Positions 32,813-41,767 of a stretch of 64,000 nt of DNA are shown in pieces. The stretch comes from Sporichthya polymorpha DSM 43042 (lineage in GTDB: Bacteria > Actinomycetota > Actinomycetes > Sporichthyales > Sporichthyaceae), in the NCBI RefSeq assembly GCF_000384115.1, contig NZ_KB913029.1, positions 1,026,907-1,090,906 of the forward strand. Reading direction: 5' to 3'. Position 1 is the stretch's first letter. Each line of letters opens with the position of its first letter. Both the position numbers and the translations under genes were made by a program. Below the pieces are notes generated by a model. That model ran no database searches and had not been told where the DNA came from. It saw only the letters and a list, made by a program, of their open reading frames with translations.

Positions 32813-34033
32813 ATGAGCCTGCTGGACATCGAGCGCACGCCGTTCAACCCGTTCGACGCCGAGGTCATGGCGGACCCGTACCCGTACTTCCGCTGGATGC
32901 GGGAGAACGATCCGGTGCACATGGTCGACGCGCTCGGGATGCCGCTGATCACGCGCGCCGAGGACGTCGAGGGGGCGCTGCGCGACGTGAAGACCTTCTC
33001 CTCCGTCGGGTGGATGGAGCTGATGTTCGGCGACTACCTGGTCGTGCCCGAGGTGAAGTTCCTGCTCTCGCTCGACCCGCCGGAGCACACCCGGCTGCGG
33101 CGCCTGGCCAACACCGCCTTCACCCGGACCATGGTGGCCAACCTCGAGACGACGATGGTGCGCATCGTCGACGAGTGCATGGCGACGATGGCGGAGAGCG
33201 AGGCGCCGGACATCGTCCGCGACGTCGCGATTCCGCTGCCAATCAAGGTGATCGCCGAGATGACCGGCGTCGACCCGGACATGCACGCCGACTTCGCCCG
33301 CTGGGGCACGCTGATCGTCGACGCGATCAATGCCAACGTGTCCGGCGAGGTCCCCTACGAGGGGTTCAACGACGACGTCGCCGACGCGATCACGAATCTG
33401 CGCGCTTACTACTTCGGCCTGGTGGAGGACCGCCGGCGCGCGCCGCGCAACGACCTGGCAACCGCGCTGGTCCAGGCCTCCGACGAGGGCAACAAGCTCA
33501 ACGAGTTCGAAGTGGTCAGCCTCCTGAACTTCTCGGTCAACGCCGGGTTCGAGACGACCGGCAAGCTGATCGGGAACCTGTTGCTCGCCCTGTTCCAGCA
33601 CCCGGATCAGTTCCGGGCCGTCCGCGAGGACCGTTCGTTGATTCCGGCTGCGGTGCAGGAAGGTCTGCGCTACGACAGTCCCGCCCTGTTTCTGCCGCGG
33701 CGCCTGACGCGGGATCACGTCGTCGCCGGCACGCCGATGGACGAGGGGTTCTGCCTCGTCAGCTTCGCCTCGGCCAACCACGACCCCGCCAAGTTCCCGG
33801 ATCACCCGGAGGAGTTCGACATCTTCCGCGACACCAAGGGTCACGTCGCCTTCGGTCTCGGTCCGCACTTCTGCCTCGGCGCCCACCTGGCCCCCCGCGA
33901 GACCGAGCTCGTCCTGGACGGCGTGCTGCGCTGGTTCTCCAAGATCGACCACGACCCGGACGGGGTCCAGCGCGACCCGACCTTCTTCCTCCGCGGGCTC
34001 AAGTCGCTCCCGGTCTCGGTCCGCCCGGCCTGA
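32813..34033 (+). CDS. Cytochrome P450
   Basis: A 406-residue P450. The I-helix motif reads NAGFETT, with Phe in place of the usual His; ExxR lies in VQEGLRYDSPALFLPRR; the heme loop is FGLGPHFCLG. ATG 32813 has GGGAG upstream. It is followed by a limonene-epoxide-hydrolase-like gene, so alkene epoxidation is an attractive reaction, by inference. An operator for the neighbouring TetR lies just after it, suggesting a promoter for the downstream genes as well. Confidence 0.92.
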   Translation: MSLLDIERTPFNPFDAEVMADPYPYFRWMRENDPVHMVDALGMPLITRAEDVEGALRDVKTFSSVGWMELMFGDYLVVPEVKFLLSLDPPEHTRLRRLANTAFTRTMVANLETTMVRIVDECMATMAESEAPDIVRDVAIPLPIKVIAEMTGVDPDMHADFARWGTLIVDAINANVSGEVPYEGFNDDVADAITNLRAYYFGLVEDRRRAPRNDLATALVQASDEGNKLNEFEVVSLLNFSVNAGFETTGKLIGNLLLALFQHPDQFRAVREDRSLIPAAVQEGLRYDSPALFLPRRLTRDHVVAGTPMDEGFCLVSFASANHDPAKFPDHPEEFDIFRDTKGHVAFGLGPHFCLGAHLAPRETELVLDGVLRWFSKIDHDPDGVQRDPTFFLRGLKSLPVSVRPA

Positions 34034-34061
34034 ACGCCCCTTGCGGAAAGGACGAGCCCTC

Positions 34062-34083
34062 AATAGTTTATAGCGCGACTATT
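34062..34083. promoter_or_regulatory. Operator AATAGT-N10-ACTATT, copy 2 (upstream of epoxide-hydrolase-like gene)
   Basis: A second 22-base site with the same ends and the same GCGACTATT right half as at 32001-32022. A possible promoter is TTGCGG (34041-34046), 17 bases, then TAGTTT (34064-34069), which places the -10 box within the operator. It lies 27 bases upstream of the start codon. Confidence 0.6.
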
Positions 34084-34110
34084 CGCCCAGCCCTGGCGGA
34101 GGCACGCGCG

Positions 34111-34557
34111 ATGCTGATTCACCCCGGCGCCGAGCCGCAGAACGACGACGAGAAGGCGGTCGTCGGCTTCCTCGACGACTGGGGGCCGGGCGCCTGGCCG
34201 CACATGCTCGACTGCTACGACCGGTGGCTGACCGACGACTTCCTCTGGGAGAACACCGGCTCCCCGCCGACCTACGGCAAGGCCGCGGCGATGGAGTTCC
34301 TGTCCAAGCTCCACGACACCCTCGAGATGGAGTGGTGCACCGCGGAGCTGCGGAACCTGGCCTCCCGGAAGGCGGCGAACGGCGACGGCATCGTCCTCAC
34401 CGAGCGCGTCGACCGCATCTTCCTCGCCGACGGGACCGAGGCGATCGCGATCCCGATCATGGGGTGCTTCACGGTCCGCGACGGGAAGATCGCGCGGTAC
34501 GCCGACTACAACGCGGACTCCCCGATCAAGGAGCGCTTCCCGAGGCATCGTCACTGA
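34111..34557 (+). CDS. Limonene-1,2-epoxide-hydrolase-like protein
   Basis: A 148-residue SnoaL/NTF2-like-fold protein with the limonene epoxide hydrolase signature: Arg99 and Asp101 in TERVDRIF and Asp132 in RYADYN, the Asp-Arg-Asp proton-shuttle triad of that family, together with Asn48 in the water-binding segment, where the usual nearby Tyr appears to be Trp46. Such enzymes open epoxides to vicinal diols in one step without a covalent intermediate. GGAGG lies upstream of ATG 34111. It follows a P450 and overlaps a second SnoaL-like gene, so it may hydrate a P450-made epoxide. Confidence 0.82.
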   Translation: MLIHPGAEPQNDDEKAVVGFLDDWGPGAWPHMLDCYDRWLTDDFLWENTGSPPTYGKAAAMEFLSKLHDTLEMEWCTAELRNLASRKAANGDGIVLTERVDRIFLADGTEAIAIPIMGCFTVRDGKIARYADYNADSPIKERFPRHRH

Positions 34558-34997
34558 TGGACCTCGAAGCGCGCATCGCGCGGCTGGAGGCGGTCGAGGA
34601 AATCCGCCGGCTGAAGGCGCGGTACTTCCGGTGCGTCGACCTGCGGGAATGGGACGAGTTCGCAACCCTCTTCACCGAGGATTTCGTCCCGGACTTCGGT
34701 GAGTCGACGTCAGGTCCGGTGGACAAGGCGACATTCGTGGCGTCGGTCGCGCGGCACTTCGCGTCCGGGATCTCGATCCACCACGGGCACGAGCCGGAGA
34801 TCGACGTCCTCGACGAGACGAACGCGCGGGGCCTGTGGCCGATGTACGACCTCGTCGAATCGCCCGACAACTCCGGCTACCGCAACCACACCGGCTGGGG
34901 CCACTACACCGAGACCTACCGCAAGGTCGACGGCCGGTGGCTGATCGCGACCACCAAGCTGACCCGCATCAAGTACGTCGAACTTCCGAAGGGATGA
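34557..34997 (+). CDS. SnoaL-like (NTF2-fold) protein
   Basis: A 146-residue SnoaL_4-type protein: LEARIARLEAVEEIRRLKARYFRC is cut here to its core EIRRLKARYFRCVD, followed by LFTEDFVPDF, a His-rich SIHHGHEPEI segment and HYTETYRKVDGRWLI. These proteins are small cone-fold dehydratases, isomerases or hydroxylases that act on polycyclic or terpenoid intermediates. It overlaps the epoxide-hydrolase-like gene by one base (TGATG), implying coupled translation. The specific reaction is unknown. Confidence 0.85.
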   Translation: MDLEARIARLEAVEEIRRLKARYFRCVDLREWDEFATLFTEDFVPDFGESTSGPVDKATFVASVARHFASGISIHHGHEPEIDVLDETNARGLWPMYDLVESPDNSGYRNHTGWGHYTETYRKVDGRWLIATTKLTRIKYVELPKG

Positions 34998-35001
34998 CGG
35001 G

Positions 35002-35898
35002 ATGACGACCGTCGGGTTGTGCCTGCCCCAGCTCGGGCCCGCGGTCGACGCCGGTCTGGTCCGGGACTTCGCGCAGACCGCGGAGGGCATGGGGTTCGAT
35101 CACCTCTGGGTGCAGGACCACTTCCTCTACGCGCTCGAGCAGGAGGGCGAGTACGGCGGGAGCGCGCAGGCGCAGCCCGAGCGCTACAAGTCGGTGTGGG
35201 CGCCGACCGAACTTCTCGGCGCGGTCGCGGCCTGGACTTCGACGATTCAGCTCGGCACCTCGGTGCTCGTCGGCGGCAACCACTACCCGGTGCAGCTGGC
35301 CCAGCGACTCGCGACGGTCGACCAGCTCGCGAGCGGCCGACTCGACGTCATCGGCCTCTCCGTCGGCTGGTCGGTCGAGGAGCACCGCGCGATGGGCGTC
35401 GACCCGACGACCCGCGGCAAGCGCATGGACGACTTCGTCCCGACGCTGCGCGCCTGCTGGGGCCCCGACCCCGTCGAGTACTCCGGCCCGTTCTTCGAGG
35501 TCGGGCCGTGCCTGATGCAGCCCAAGCCGGTGAGCGAGTTCCGGCTCATGTCGGGCATGTGGTCCGGGCCCGGACTCGCCCGCACCGCCGCACAGTTCGA
35601 CCTGTGGAACCCCGGGTCACTCCCGATCCCGACCGTGCTGGAGATGCTCGCCGGCGTCAACGCCCAGCGCGCGGAGGGCCAACCTCCGGTGGACGTGATC
35701 TACCGCGTCGCGCTGGAGAGCACCGCCGGAAAGCGCCTGAGCGTCGACGAGGTCGCCGAACGCACCGCCGAGGTCCGGGACGCCGGCCTGGAAGGCGTCA
35801 TCGTCGAGACCAACTTCTGCTCCGAGATCGACTCGCCCGCCGCGTGGATGTCCCTGCTCTCCGGCCTTGAGCCCATCCTCAAGGCCGCCCACTCCTGA
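35002..35898 (+). CDS. LLM-class, probably F420-dependent, oxidoreductase
   Basis: A 298-residue luciferase-like TIM-barrel flavin/F420 enzyme. Family features are the N-terminal VGLCLPQLGP, GFDHLWVQDHF, IQLGTSVLVGGNHYPVQLAQ and VDQLASGRLDVIGLSVGW. In actinomycetes this subgroup usually uses coenzyme F420 to reduce or oxidise lipophilic substrates. It lies 4 bases after the SnoaL-like gene and is part of the same run. The substrate is unknown. Confidence 0.88.
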   Translation: MTTVGLCLPQLGPAVDAGLVRDFAQTAEGMGFDHLWVQDHFLYALEQEGEYGGSAQAQPERYKSVWAPTELLGAVAAWTSTIQLGTSVLVGGNHYPVQLAQRLATVDQLASGRLDVIGLSVGWSVEEHRAMGVDPTTRGKRMDDFVPTLRACWGPDPVEYSGPFFEVGPCLMQPKPVSEFRLMSGMWSGPGLARTAAQFDLWNPGSLPIPTVLEMLAGVNAQRAEGQPPVDVIYRVALESTAGKRLSVDEVAERTAEVRDAGLEGVIVETNFCSEIDSPAAWMSLLSGLEPILKAAHS

Positions 35899-35915
35899 CC
35901 CCCTCGGAGGACCCG

Positions 35916-36356
35916 ATGACTCGAACCCGTGGACTTCGCCGCAGCGCGGCCGCCGTCCTGACCGCCGCCGCCCTCACGCTCTCCGCGGCACCGGCGGGCG
36001 CGGCGTCCGACCCCAAGGCCGCGGCCTCCCAGGCCCTCGGCCGCGGTGACGGCGCCGCCGCCGCGGCCGCGATCCGGGAGGCGAACGTGGCCGCCGACCC
36101 GGCGACCCTGGCCGAGATCATCTACGACGGCGGGGTGATCGCCGTCGACGCCGGCAAGGGCGACGCGTTCGCCGACGCCGTCCCGGTCGCGTTCGTCGAC
36201 GGCGGCGTCAGCTTCGTCAACGCCAACGAGGCCTTCCGCCACGCGTTCGGGATCGTCGCCGCGAACGGCGTCACCCCCGAGCAGGGGCGCGTCGGCGGGA
36301 CCGCGATCGTCAAGACGGAGGCGGCGTACGCCAGCACCGGTAACGTCGGGCCATGA
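35916..36356 (+). CDS. Small secreted protein
   Basis: A 146-residue exported protein of unknown function. The N-terminus is a signal peptide (MTRTRGLRRSAAAVLTAAAL, cleavage after AGA near residue 29). The mature part is Ala-rich with VDAGKGDAFADAVPVAFVDGG and no cysteines. It has GGAGG upstream, and its stop overlaps the start of the molybdopterin enzyme gene (ATGA), so the two are coupled although one product is secreted and the other appears cytoplasmic. Confidence 0.7.
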   Translation: MTRTRGLRRSAAAVLTAAALTLSAAPAGAASDPKAAASQALGRGDGAAAAAAIREANVAADPATLAEIIYDGGVIAVDAGKGDAFADAVPVAFVDGGVSFVNANEAFRHAFGIVAANGVTPEQGRVGGTAIVKTEAAYASTGNVGP

Positions 36357-38575
36357 CCACTGTCGAACGCCCCGACACCTCGCCTGACCTCCAGCTCACC
36401 GACGTCTCCGGGGCACGCACCGTCCACACCTTCTGCCGCTACTGCCTCGCGGCCTGCGGGCTGGAGGTGACGGTTCGGGACAACAAGGTCCTCAAGATCG
36501 CACCGGACAAGCAGAATCCGCATACCTGGCACGACTTCTGCGCGAAGGGGCGGACGGCGGGCGAGCTCGTCGAGCACCCGCGGCGGATCCTCACGCCGAT
36601 GCGCCGCGTCGGCGACGGCTACGTCGAGGCCACGTGGGAGGAGGCGATCGCCGACATCGCGACGCGGATGAAGAGGCTGATCGCCGAGGACGGCCCCGAC
36701 ACCGTCGCGACGTACTGGGGCAACCCGGCCGGATTCTCCTCGTCCAACGTCATGTTCCAGCTGGCGTTCATGGACGCGATCTCCTCGAACAGCCGGTACT
36801 TCGTCGGGTCGGTCGACCAGAACAACATGCACGTGGTCGCGACCGCGATGTACGGCTCGCAGCTGATGGCGCCGGTCTCGGACATCGACAACTGCGACTA
36901 CTTCCTGCTCGTCGGGGCGAACCCGGCGGTCAGTGCGTGGGGTTGGCTCGAGACCGTGCCCGCGGGCTGGCGGCGTTGCCTGGAGCGGCAGAAGGGCGGC
37001 GCGAAGCTTGTCGTCGTCGACCCGGTCGCGACCGAGACGGCCCGCAGGGCCGACGAGCACCTCGCGGTCCGGCCGGCGCAGGACTGGGCACTGCTGCTCG
37101 GCATGATCAAGGTGATCCTCGACGAGGGGCTTGAACACAAGGCCGACTGCGACCCCGTCAGCGGGATCGCGACCGGCGTCGAGGACCTGCGGCGCCTCGT
37201 GCGCGAGGCCGACCTCGACGATCTCGCCGCGCGCTGCGAGATCCCGCGCGAGCAGATCGAGCGCATTGCCCGCGAGTTCGCCGGAGCGCGCACCGCGATG
37301 GCGATCACCCGCACCGGCGTCGCGCTCCACGAGACGGGCACGATCGGCGAGTGGCTCGGCCACGTCCTCAATGTCGTCACCGGCCGGATGGACCGCCCGG
37401 GCGGGCGCCGCTACGAAGAGGGCTACGTCGACAGCATCAAGCTCTTCGACATGATGGCCAAGCCGATGACGCACAAGTCGCGGGTCCAGGGCCGCGACAT
37501 GGTCGCCGGCCACCACGGCCTCGACGAGCTGCCGGGCGAGATCACCACCCCCGGCAAGGGCCGCGTGCGGGCGCTGATTATCAACGCCGGAAACCCGGTC
37601 GTCTCGGGCCCGAACGGCGACAAACTCGACGCCGCGCTCGCGCAACTGGACCTGCTCGTCGTCCTCGACCTCGTGCAGCGCGAGAGCCACCGGCACGCGC
37701 ACTGGCTGCTGCCGGTGCCGCACTGGCTGGAGCGCGACGACCTGCACGCGCTCACGTCCGGCCTGCAGGACCAGCCCTACGCCCACTACGGCCGCCGCGC
37801 CGTCGAGCCGCCCGTCGGGGTCCGCGAGGAGTGGCGGTTCTGGACCGACCTGTCCCTCGCCCTCGGCAAGCCGCTGTTCGGCTACCGGGGCGTGAACACC
37901 TTCGTCAAGGTGTCCCGGAAGCTCGCGCGGAGGACGGGCCGCCCGGGCCTGGAGTTCTCCCCGCACCTGATCGACCGGTTGCTCGTCGCGAGCGGTCGCA
38001 AGGTGAAGTGGAAGGACATCGTCTCCCGGCCGCACGGCTACGTCTTCGGCAAGCGTGAGTTCGGCAACCTGAGGAAGGCGCTGAAGACTCCGGACAAGAA
38101 GATCCACGCCGCCCCGCCGGAGTTCCTCGCCCGGACCCGAGAACTGATGACCAGTCAGCGCGACGAGGCGCCGACCGGTTACCCGTTCCAGCTCGGGAAC
38201 CGCCGCAATCGGCACGCGATGAACTCGTGGCTGAACGAGCTGCCAAGCCTGCACCGGTCGGGCAAGCGCAACGAGGCCGTGATCAATCCTGCGGACGCCG
38301 CGGAGCTCGGGATCGCCACCGGCGACCTCGTGCGTGTGTACTCCCCGACGGGCTCGATCGAGGTGCCCGCGCTGGTGAGCGACGATCCGAGGCCGGGCCT
38401 GGTGCTCGTCGACCACGGGTGGGGGTCGCGCGTCTTCGACCCCCGCGGCGGGGCGGAGCCGATCTCCTACGGCGCGAACCGGAACAAGCTCATCGACGGG
38501 TCGAAGCTCGACCCGCTGTCCCAGACCCCGGCCCTGAGCTCCTCGTGGGTTGCTGTGGAGAAGCTGAATCCGTAA
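36353..38575 (+). CDS. Molybdopterin-dependent oxidoreductase with N-terminal [4Fe-4S] site
   Basis: A 740-residue DMSO-reductase-family enzyme. Four cysteines, C28-x2-C31-x3-C35 and C63, bind a [4Fe-4S] cluster. The molybdopterin domains follow, including YWGNPAGFSSSN, VGSVDQNN, VVVDPVATETARRAD and the C-terminal dinucleotide-binding domain (INPADAAELGIATGDLVRVYS). No Cys or Ser is evident at the expected metal-ligand spot; the local VGSVDQNN suggests Asp or another ligand, as in many actinobacterial relatives. No Tat signal is seen, so it is probably cytoplasmic. Substrate unknown; formate dehydrogenase- or BisC-like labels would be guesses. Confidence 0.88.
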   Translation: MTTVERPDTSPDLQLTDVSGARTVHTFCRYCLAACGLEVTVRDNKVLKIAPDKQNPHTWHDFCAKGRTAGELVEHPRRILTPMRRVGDGYVEATWEEAIADIATRMKRLIAEDGPDTVATYWGNPAGFSSSNVMFQLAFMDAISSNSRYFVGSVDQNNMHVVATAMYGSQLMAPVSDIDNCDYFLLVGANPAVSAWGWLETVPAGWRRCLERQKGGAKLVVVDPVATETARRADEHLAVRPAQDWALLLGMIKVILDEGLEHKADCDPVSGIATGVEDLRRLVREADLDDLAARCEIPREQIERIAREFAGARTAMAITRTGVALHETGTIGEWLGHVLNVVTGRMDRPGGRRYEEGYVDSIKLFDMMAKPMTHKSRVQGRDMVAGHHGLDELPGEITTPGKGRVRALIINAGNPVVSGPNGDKLDAALAQLDLLVVLDLVQRESHRHAHWLLPVPHWLERDDLHALTSGLQDQPYAHYGRRAVEPPVGVREEWRFWTDLSLALGKPLFGYRGVNTFVKVSRKLARRTGRPGLEFSPHLIDRLLVASGRKVKWKDIVSRPHGYVFGKREFGNLRKALKTPDKKIHAAPPEFLARTRELMTSQRDEAPTGYPFQLGNRRNRHAMNSWLNELPSLHRSGKRNEAVINPADAAELGIATGDLVRVYSPTGSIEVPALVSDDPRPGLVLVDHGWGSRVFDPRGGAEPISYGANRNKLIDGSKLDPLSQTPALSSSWVAVEKLNP

Positions 38576-38628
38576 CGGTTGGCCGAAAGTGACCCGGTCC
38601 AGGCGCCGGGCCGTGGCACGCTGAGATC

Positions 38629-39972
38629 ATGATCGTCCGGGGGGCTCGGCGTCGCCGTGTGCTGGGCGCGGCTGCGGCCGTGCTCGCGCTCGCGGCGTGC
38701 TCGTCCACCGACGGCTCCCCCGTCGCTCTGGCCCCCGTCGCTCTGGCCCCCGTCGGCGGGGCGTCGGCGGAGCCCACCGGTGACGCGACGACCGCGCCCG
38801 ACGCCCCCGACTCCCCCGGCGTGGCCCGCGTCGGGCCGGAGGCGCTAGGTCCCGTCGCGCCGGGCGAGCGGCCGCCGCAAGTGGTCGCGGTGGCGTTCGA
38901 CGGCGCCGGGGTCGCGGTCGGGGGCACGTACCCGCAGTTCCAGTTCTGGCGGGACGTCAGCCGGGACGCGAACGCGCGCTTCACGTACTTCCTGTCGGGG
39001 CCCTACCTGCTGACCCACGACAACATCGGCACGTACACGGCTCCGCAGCTCGGGACCGCGACCCAGTCGATGCCGTTCCAGGTCTCGGGCGTCCTGCCGC
39101 TGCCGGGCCAGAGCGAGACCGACGCCGTCCGTTACGAGCTCGAGCAGTTGCGCGACGCCCACGCCGAGGGCAGCGAGATCGGGACCCACTTCAACGGGCA
39201 CATCTGCGGCGACCAGAAGGGCTCGGTCGCCCGGTTCACCGCGGAGGACTGGCAGCTCGAGCTCGACCAGTTCACGTCGATGATCGACAACGCCAATTCC
39301 ACCAACGGGATCGATCCGCCTGTCGAGCTCGGGTTCACCGGGGACGACGTCGTCGGCTCGCGCACCCCGTGTCTGGAGGGCGACTACCAGGTCCTGTACC
39401 CGGTGCTGGAGAAGGCCGGCTTCCTCTACGAGACCAGCCCAACCCCGGACGCGTCGTCGCCGACGGCGTGGCCGCAGCGCGGGTGGCCCGAGACCGGCCC
39501 GACGTCGCTGTGGGTGTTCCCGCTGCCGTACGTCCCCTCCTACGGGACGGACCGGCGGATCCTCGCCATGGACTACAACTTCTGCTTCCAGCACGACCGC
39601 TGCAACACCAAGGCCGCGTACCCGACGTCGACGACCGACGCCTGGGGCCAGCAGGCCCTCGACACCTACCGGCAGTACTTCCAGCGCAACTACACCGGCA
39701 ACCGGGCGCCGGTGATCCTCGGCAACCACTTCGCGATGTGGCACAACGGCGCCTACTCCAACGCGCTCGCCGACTTCGTCACCGAGACCTGCCGCAAGCC
39801 GGAGGTACGGTGCGTCAGTTATCGCGAGCTCGCGGAGTGGCTGAACGCGACACCCGAGGACCAGCTGAAGTCCTGGCGCCTTGGCGAGTTCGACAAATTC
39901 GTCGACCCGAACCCGCCGGCGTACGGCCAACCGGTGCCGAACGCGCCGCGTCCGCAGGCCGCCGAGGGCTGA
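38629..39972 (+). CDS. Lipoprotein related to polysaccharide deacetylases
   Basis: A 447-residue exported lipoprotein. The lipobox LALAAC places the anchor at about Cys24, followed by a short VALAP duplication and a Pro/Thr-rich linker. The body has NodB-like features: VVAVAFDG, a GSEIGTHFNGHICG segment matching the second metal-binding motif, and a late VILGNHFAMWHNGAY. Family members remove acyl groups from cell-wall glycans. The first-motif Asp-Asp is not obvious (AFDGAG), so catalysis is uncertain. It stands alone between the molybdoenzyme and the lactate permease. Confidence 0.78.
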   Translation: MIVRGARRRRVLGAAAAVLALAACSSTDGSPVALAPVALAPVGGASAEPTGDATTAPDAPDSPGVARVGPEALGPVAPGERPPQVVAVAFDGAGVAVGGTYPQFQFWRDVSRDANARFTYFLSGPYLLTHDNIGTYTAPQLGTATQSMPFQVSGVLPLPGQSETDAVRYELEQLRDAHAEGSEIGTHFNGHICGDQKGSVARFTAEDWQLELDQFTSMIDNANSTNGIDPPVELGFTGDDVVGSRTPCLEGDYQVLYPVLEKAGFLYETSPTPDASSPTAWPQRGWPETGPTSLWVFPLPYVPSYGTDRRILAMDYNFCFQHDRCNTKAAYPTSTTDAWGQQALDTYRQYFQRNYTGNRAPVILGNHFAMWHNGAYSNALADFVTETCRKPEVRCVSYRELAEWLNATPEDQLKSWRLGEFDKFVDPNPPAYGQPVPNAPRPQAAEG

Positions 39973-40046
39973 CATTTCGGGGTAACGGCAGGTAAGTTCC
40001 GCGCCATCCCACCCACCCGGGACCATCGGCGCTCCTGGAGCTCAGC

Positions 40047-41762
40047 ATGCTGCTGGCGACCTATCAACCGGACATCCGGTCGATCAACGACTCGCTCACG
40101 GCCTCGGCACTGATCGCCGCGTTGCCGCTCGCGACGTTGTTCTTCCTCCTCGGCGTCCTGCGGATCACCGCGTGGATCTCGGGCCTGGCCGCGCTGGCGG
40201 TGGCCTGGGTCGTCGCGATCGGCGGCTTCGACATGCCCGTCGACCAGGCCGCGGCGGTGTCGACCTGGGGTGCGGCCTTCGGGTTCTTCCCGATCATGTG
40301 GATCGTTATCAGTGCGATCTGGGTCTACAACATGACGGTCGAGACCGGGCACTTCGACGTCCTACGCCGGTCGTTCGCGACGATCAGCGACGACATGCGG
40401 ATCCAGGCGATCGTCATCGCCTTCTGCTTCGGCGCGCTGATGGAGGCGCTCGCCGGGTTCGGGACGCCCGTCGCGATCAGTGCGGTCATGCTGATCGCGT
40501 TGGGCTTCCCGCCGATGAAGGCGGCCGTACTCGCTCTGGTCGCGAACACCGCGCCGGTCGCGTTCGGTGCGCTCGCGACGCCGGTGGTCACGCTCTCGAA
40601 GGTGACCGCACCGGCGAACTCCGACCCCGCGCTGGCCGACCACTTCACCGAGGATCACCTCGGCGCGCTCGTCGGGCACCAGACTCCGGTGCTCGCGGTG
40701 TTCGTCCCGCTCGTGCTGGTCGCGATCGTCGACGGCCAGCGCGGGGTGCGCCAGTGCTGGCTGCCGGCGGTGGTCGGCGGTCTCGCGTTCGCGGTCGCGC
40801 AGTGGCTCACCTCGACCTACTTCTCGGTGCAACTGACCGACGTGGTCGCCGCGCTGGTCAGCGCGCTGGCGATCGTGATCCTGCTGCGCGTCTGGCGTCC
40901 GGCGGAGACCTTCAGCGAGCTCGCGGACGGCGACGAGCCGACCGGCGGGTCCGGCGGCAGCGCGCGGGCCGCGAAGCCGGCGCCGACCGGGGGCGGGACC
41001 ATCACCCTGGAGGACACCCGCGTCGAGGTGGCGCGGGCCTACGCGCCGTACCTCGTCATCATCGCGATCTTCTCGATCTTCCAGATCGACGGCGTGAAGA
41101 AGGAGATGGCGAAGGAGCCCTGGACCTACCTGTTCCAGTGGCCCGGCCTCGACCTCGTCACCGCGAGCGGCAAGCCACCGGCGGACTTCACCCTCAACTG
41201 GCTCGCCGCCGCCGGCACGCTGACGATCATCGCCGGTCTGATCACGATGCCTATCATCGGCATCAAGCCTGGGGCCGCGCTGCGGGCCTACGGAAAGACC
41301 TACCAGCAGTTGTGGCGCGCGATCGTCACCGTCATGGCCGTGCTCGCGCTCGCCTACGTCATGAACAACTCCGGCCAGACCGGCGCGCTCGGCAACTGGC
41401 TCGCGGACACCGGGGACGCGTTCGCGGTGATTTCCCCGATCCTCGGCTGGCTCGGCGTCGCGGTCACCGGCTCGGACACGTCGTCGAACTCGCTGTTCGG
41501 CGCGCTTCAGGTGACGGCGGGTCAGGGAGCGGGGTTGGACCCGGCGCTGATGGCCGCATCGAACTCGTCCGGCGGCGTCCTCGGCAAGATGATCTCGCCC
41601 CAGAACCTCGCGATCGCCGCCGGCGCGGTCGGGCTCACCGGGCGCGAGGGCGACATCTTCCGCAAGGTCGTCGGCTGGAGTCTCGTCCTGCTCGCCGGGA
41701 TGTGCCTGCTCGTCTTCCTCCAGACCAACGTGCTCGAGTGGATGCTGCCTGAGGCAGGCTAG
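40047..41762 (+). CDS. lctP: L-lactate permease (LctP family)
   Basis: A 571-residue transporter with about 13 membrane segments. Conserved LctP blocks include FGALMEALAGFGTPVAIS, LALVANTAPVAFGA, ALAYVMNNSGQTGALG and GVAVTGSDTSSNSLFGALQ. It takes up lactate or glycolate with protons. A hydrophilic loop around residues 285-325 is Gly/Pro-rich. GGAG precedes ATG 40047. No lactate dehydrogenase genes adjoin it. Confidence 0.93.
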   Translation: MLLATYQPDIRSINDSLTASALIAALPLATLFFLLGVLRITAWISGLAALAVAWVVAIGGFDMPVDQAAAVSTWGAAFGFFPIMWIVISAIWVYNMTVETGHFDVLRRSFATISDDMRIQAIVIAFCFGALMEALAGFGTPVAISAVMLIALGFPPMKAAVLALVANTAPVAFGALATPVVTLSKVTAPANSDPALADHFTEDHLGALVGHQTPVLAVFVPLVLVAIVDGQRGVRQCWLPAVVGGLAFAVAQWLTSTYFSVQLTDVVAALVSALAIVILLRVWRPAETFSELADGDEPTGGSGGSARAAKPAPTGGGTITLEDTRVEVARAYAPYLVIIAIFSIFQIDGVKKEMAKEPWTYLFQWPGLDLVTASGKPPADFTLNWLAAAGTLTIIAGLITMPIIGIKPGAALRAYGKTYQQLWRAIVTVMAVLALAYVMNNSGQTGALGNWLADTGDAFAVISPILGWLGVAVTGSDTSSNSLFGALQVTAGQGAGLDPALMAASNSSGGVLGKMISPQNLAIAAGAVGLTGREGDIFRKVVGWSLVLLAGMCLLVFLQTNVLEWMLPEAG

Positions 41763-41767
41763 GACGC

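Noticed and set aside
36122-38416. 764-codon open frame antisense to the molybdopterin oxidoreductase
   Set aside because: The composition is Arg/Val/Asp-rich without any family pattern, and the sense strand encodes a complete enzyme with four Cys ligands. Long antisense frames are expected at this GC content.
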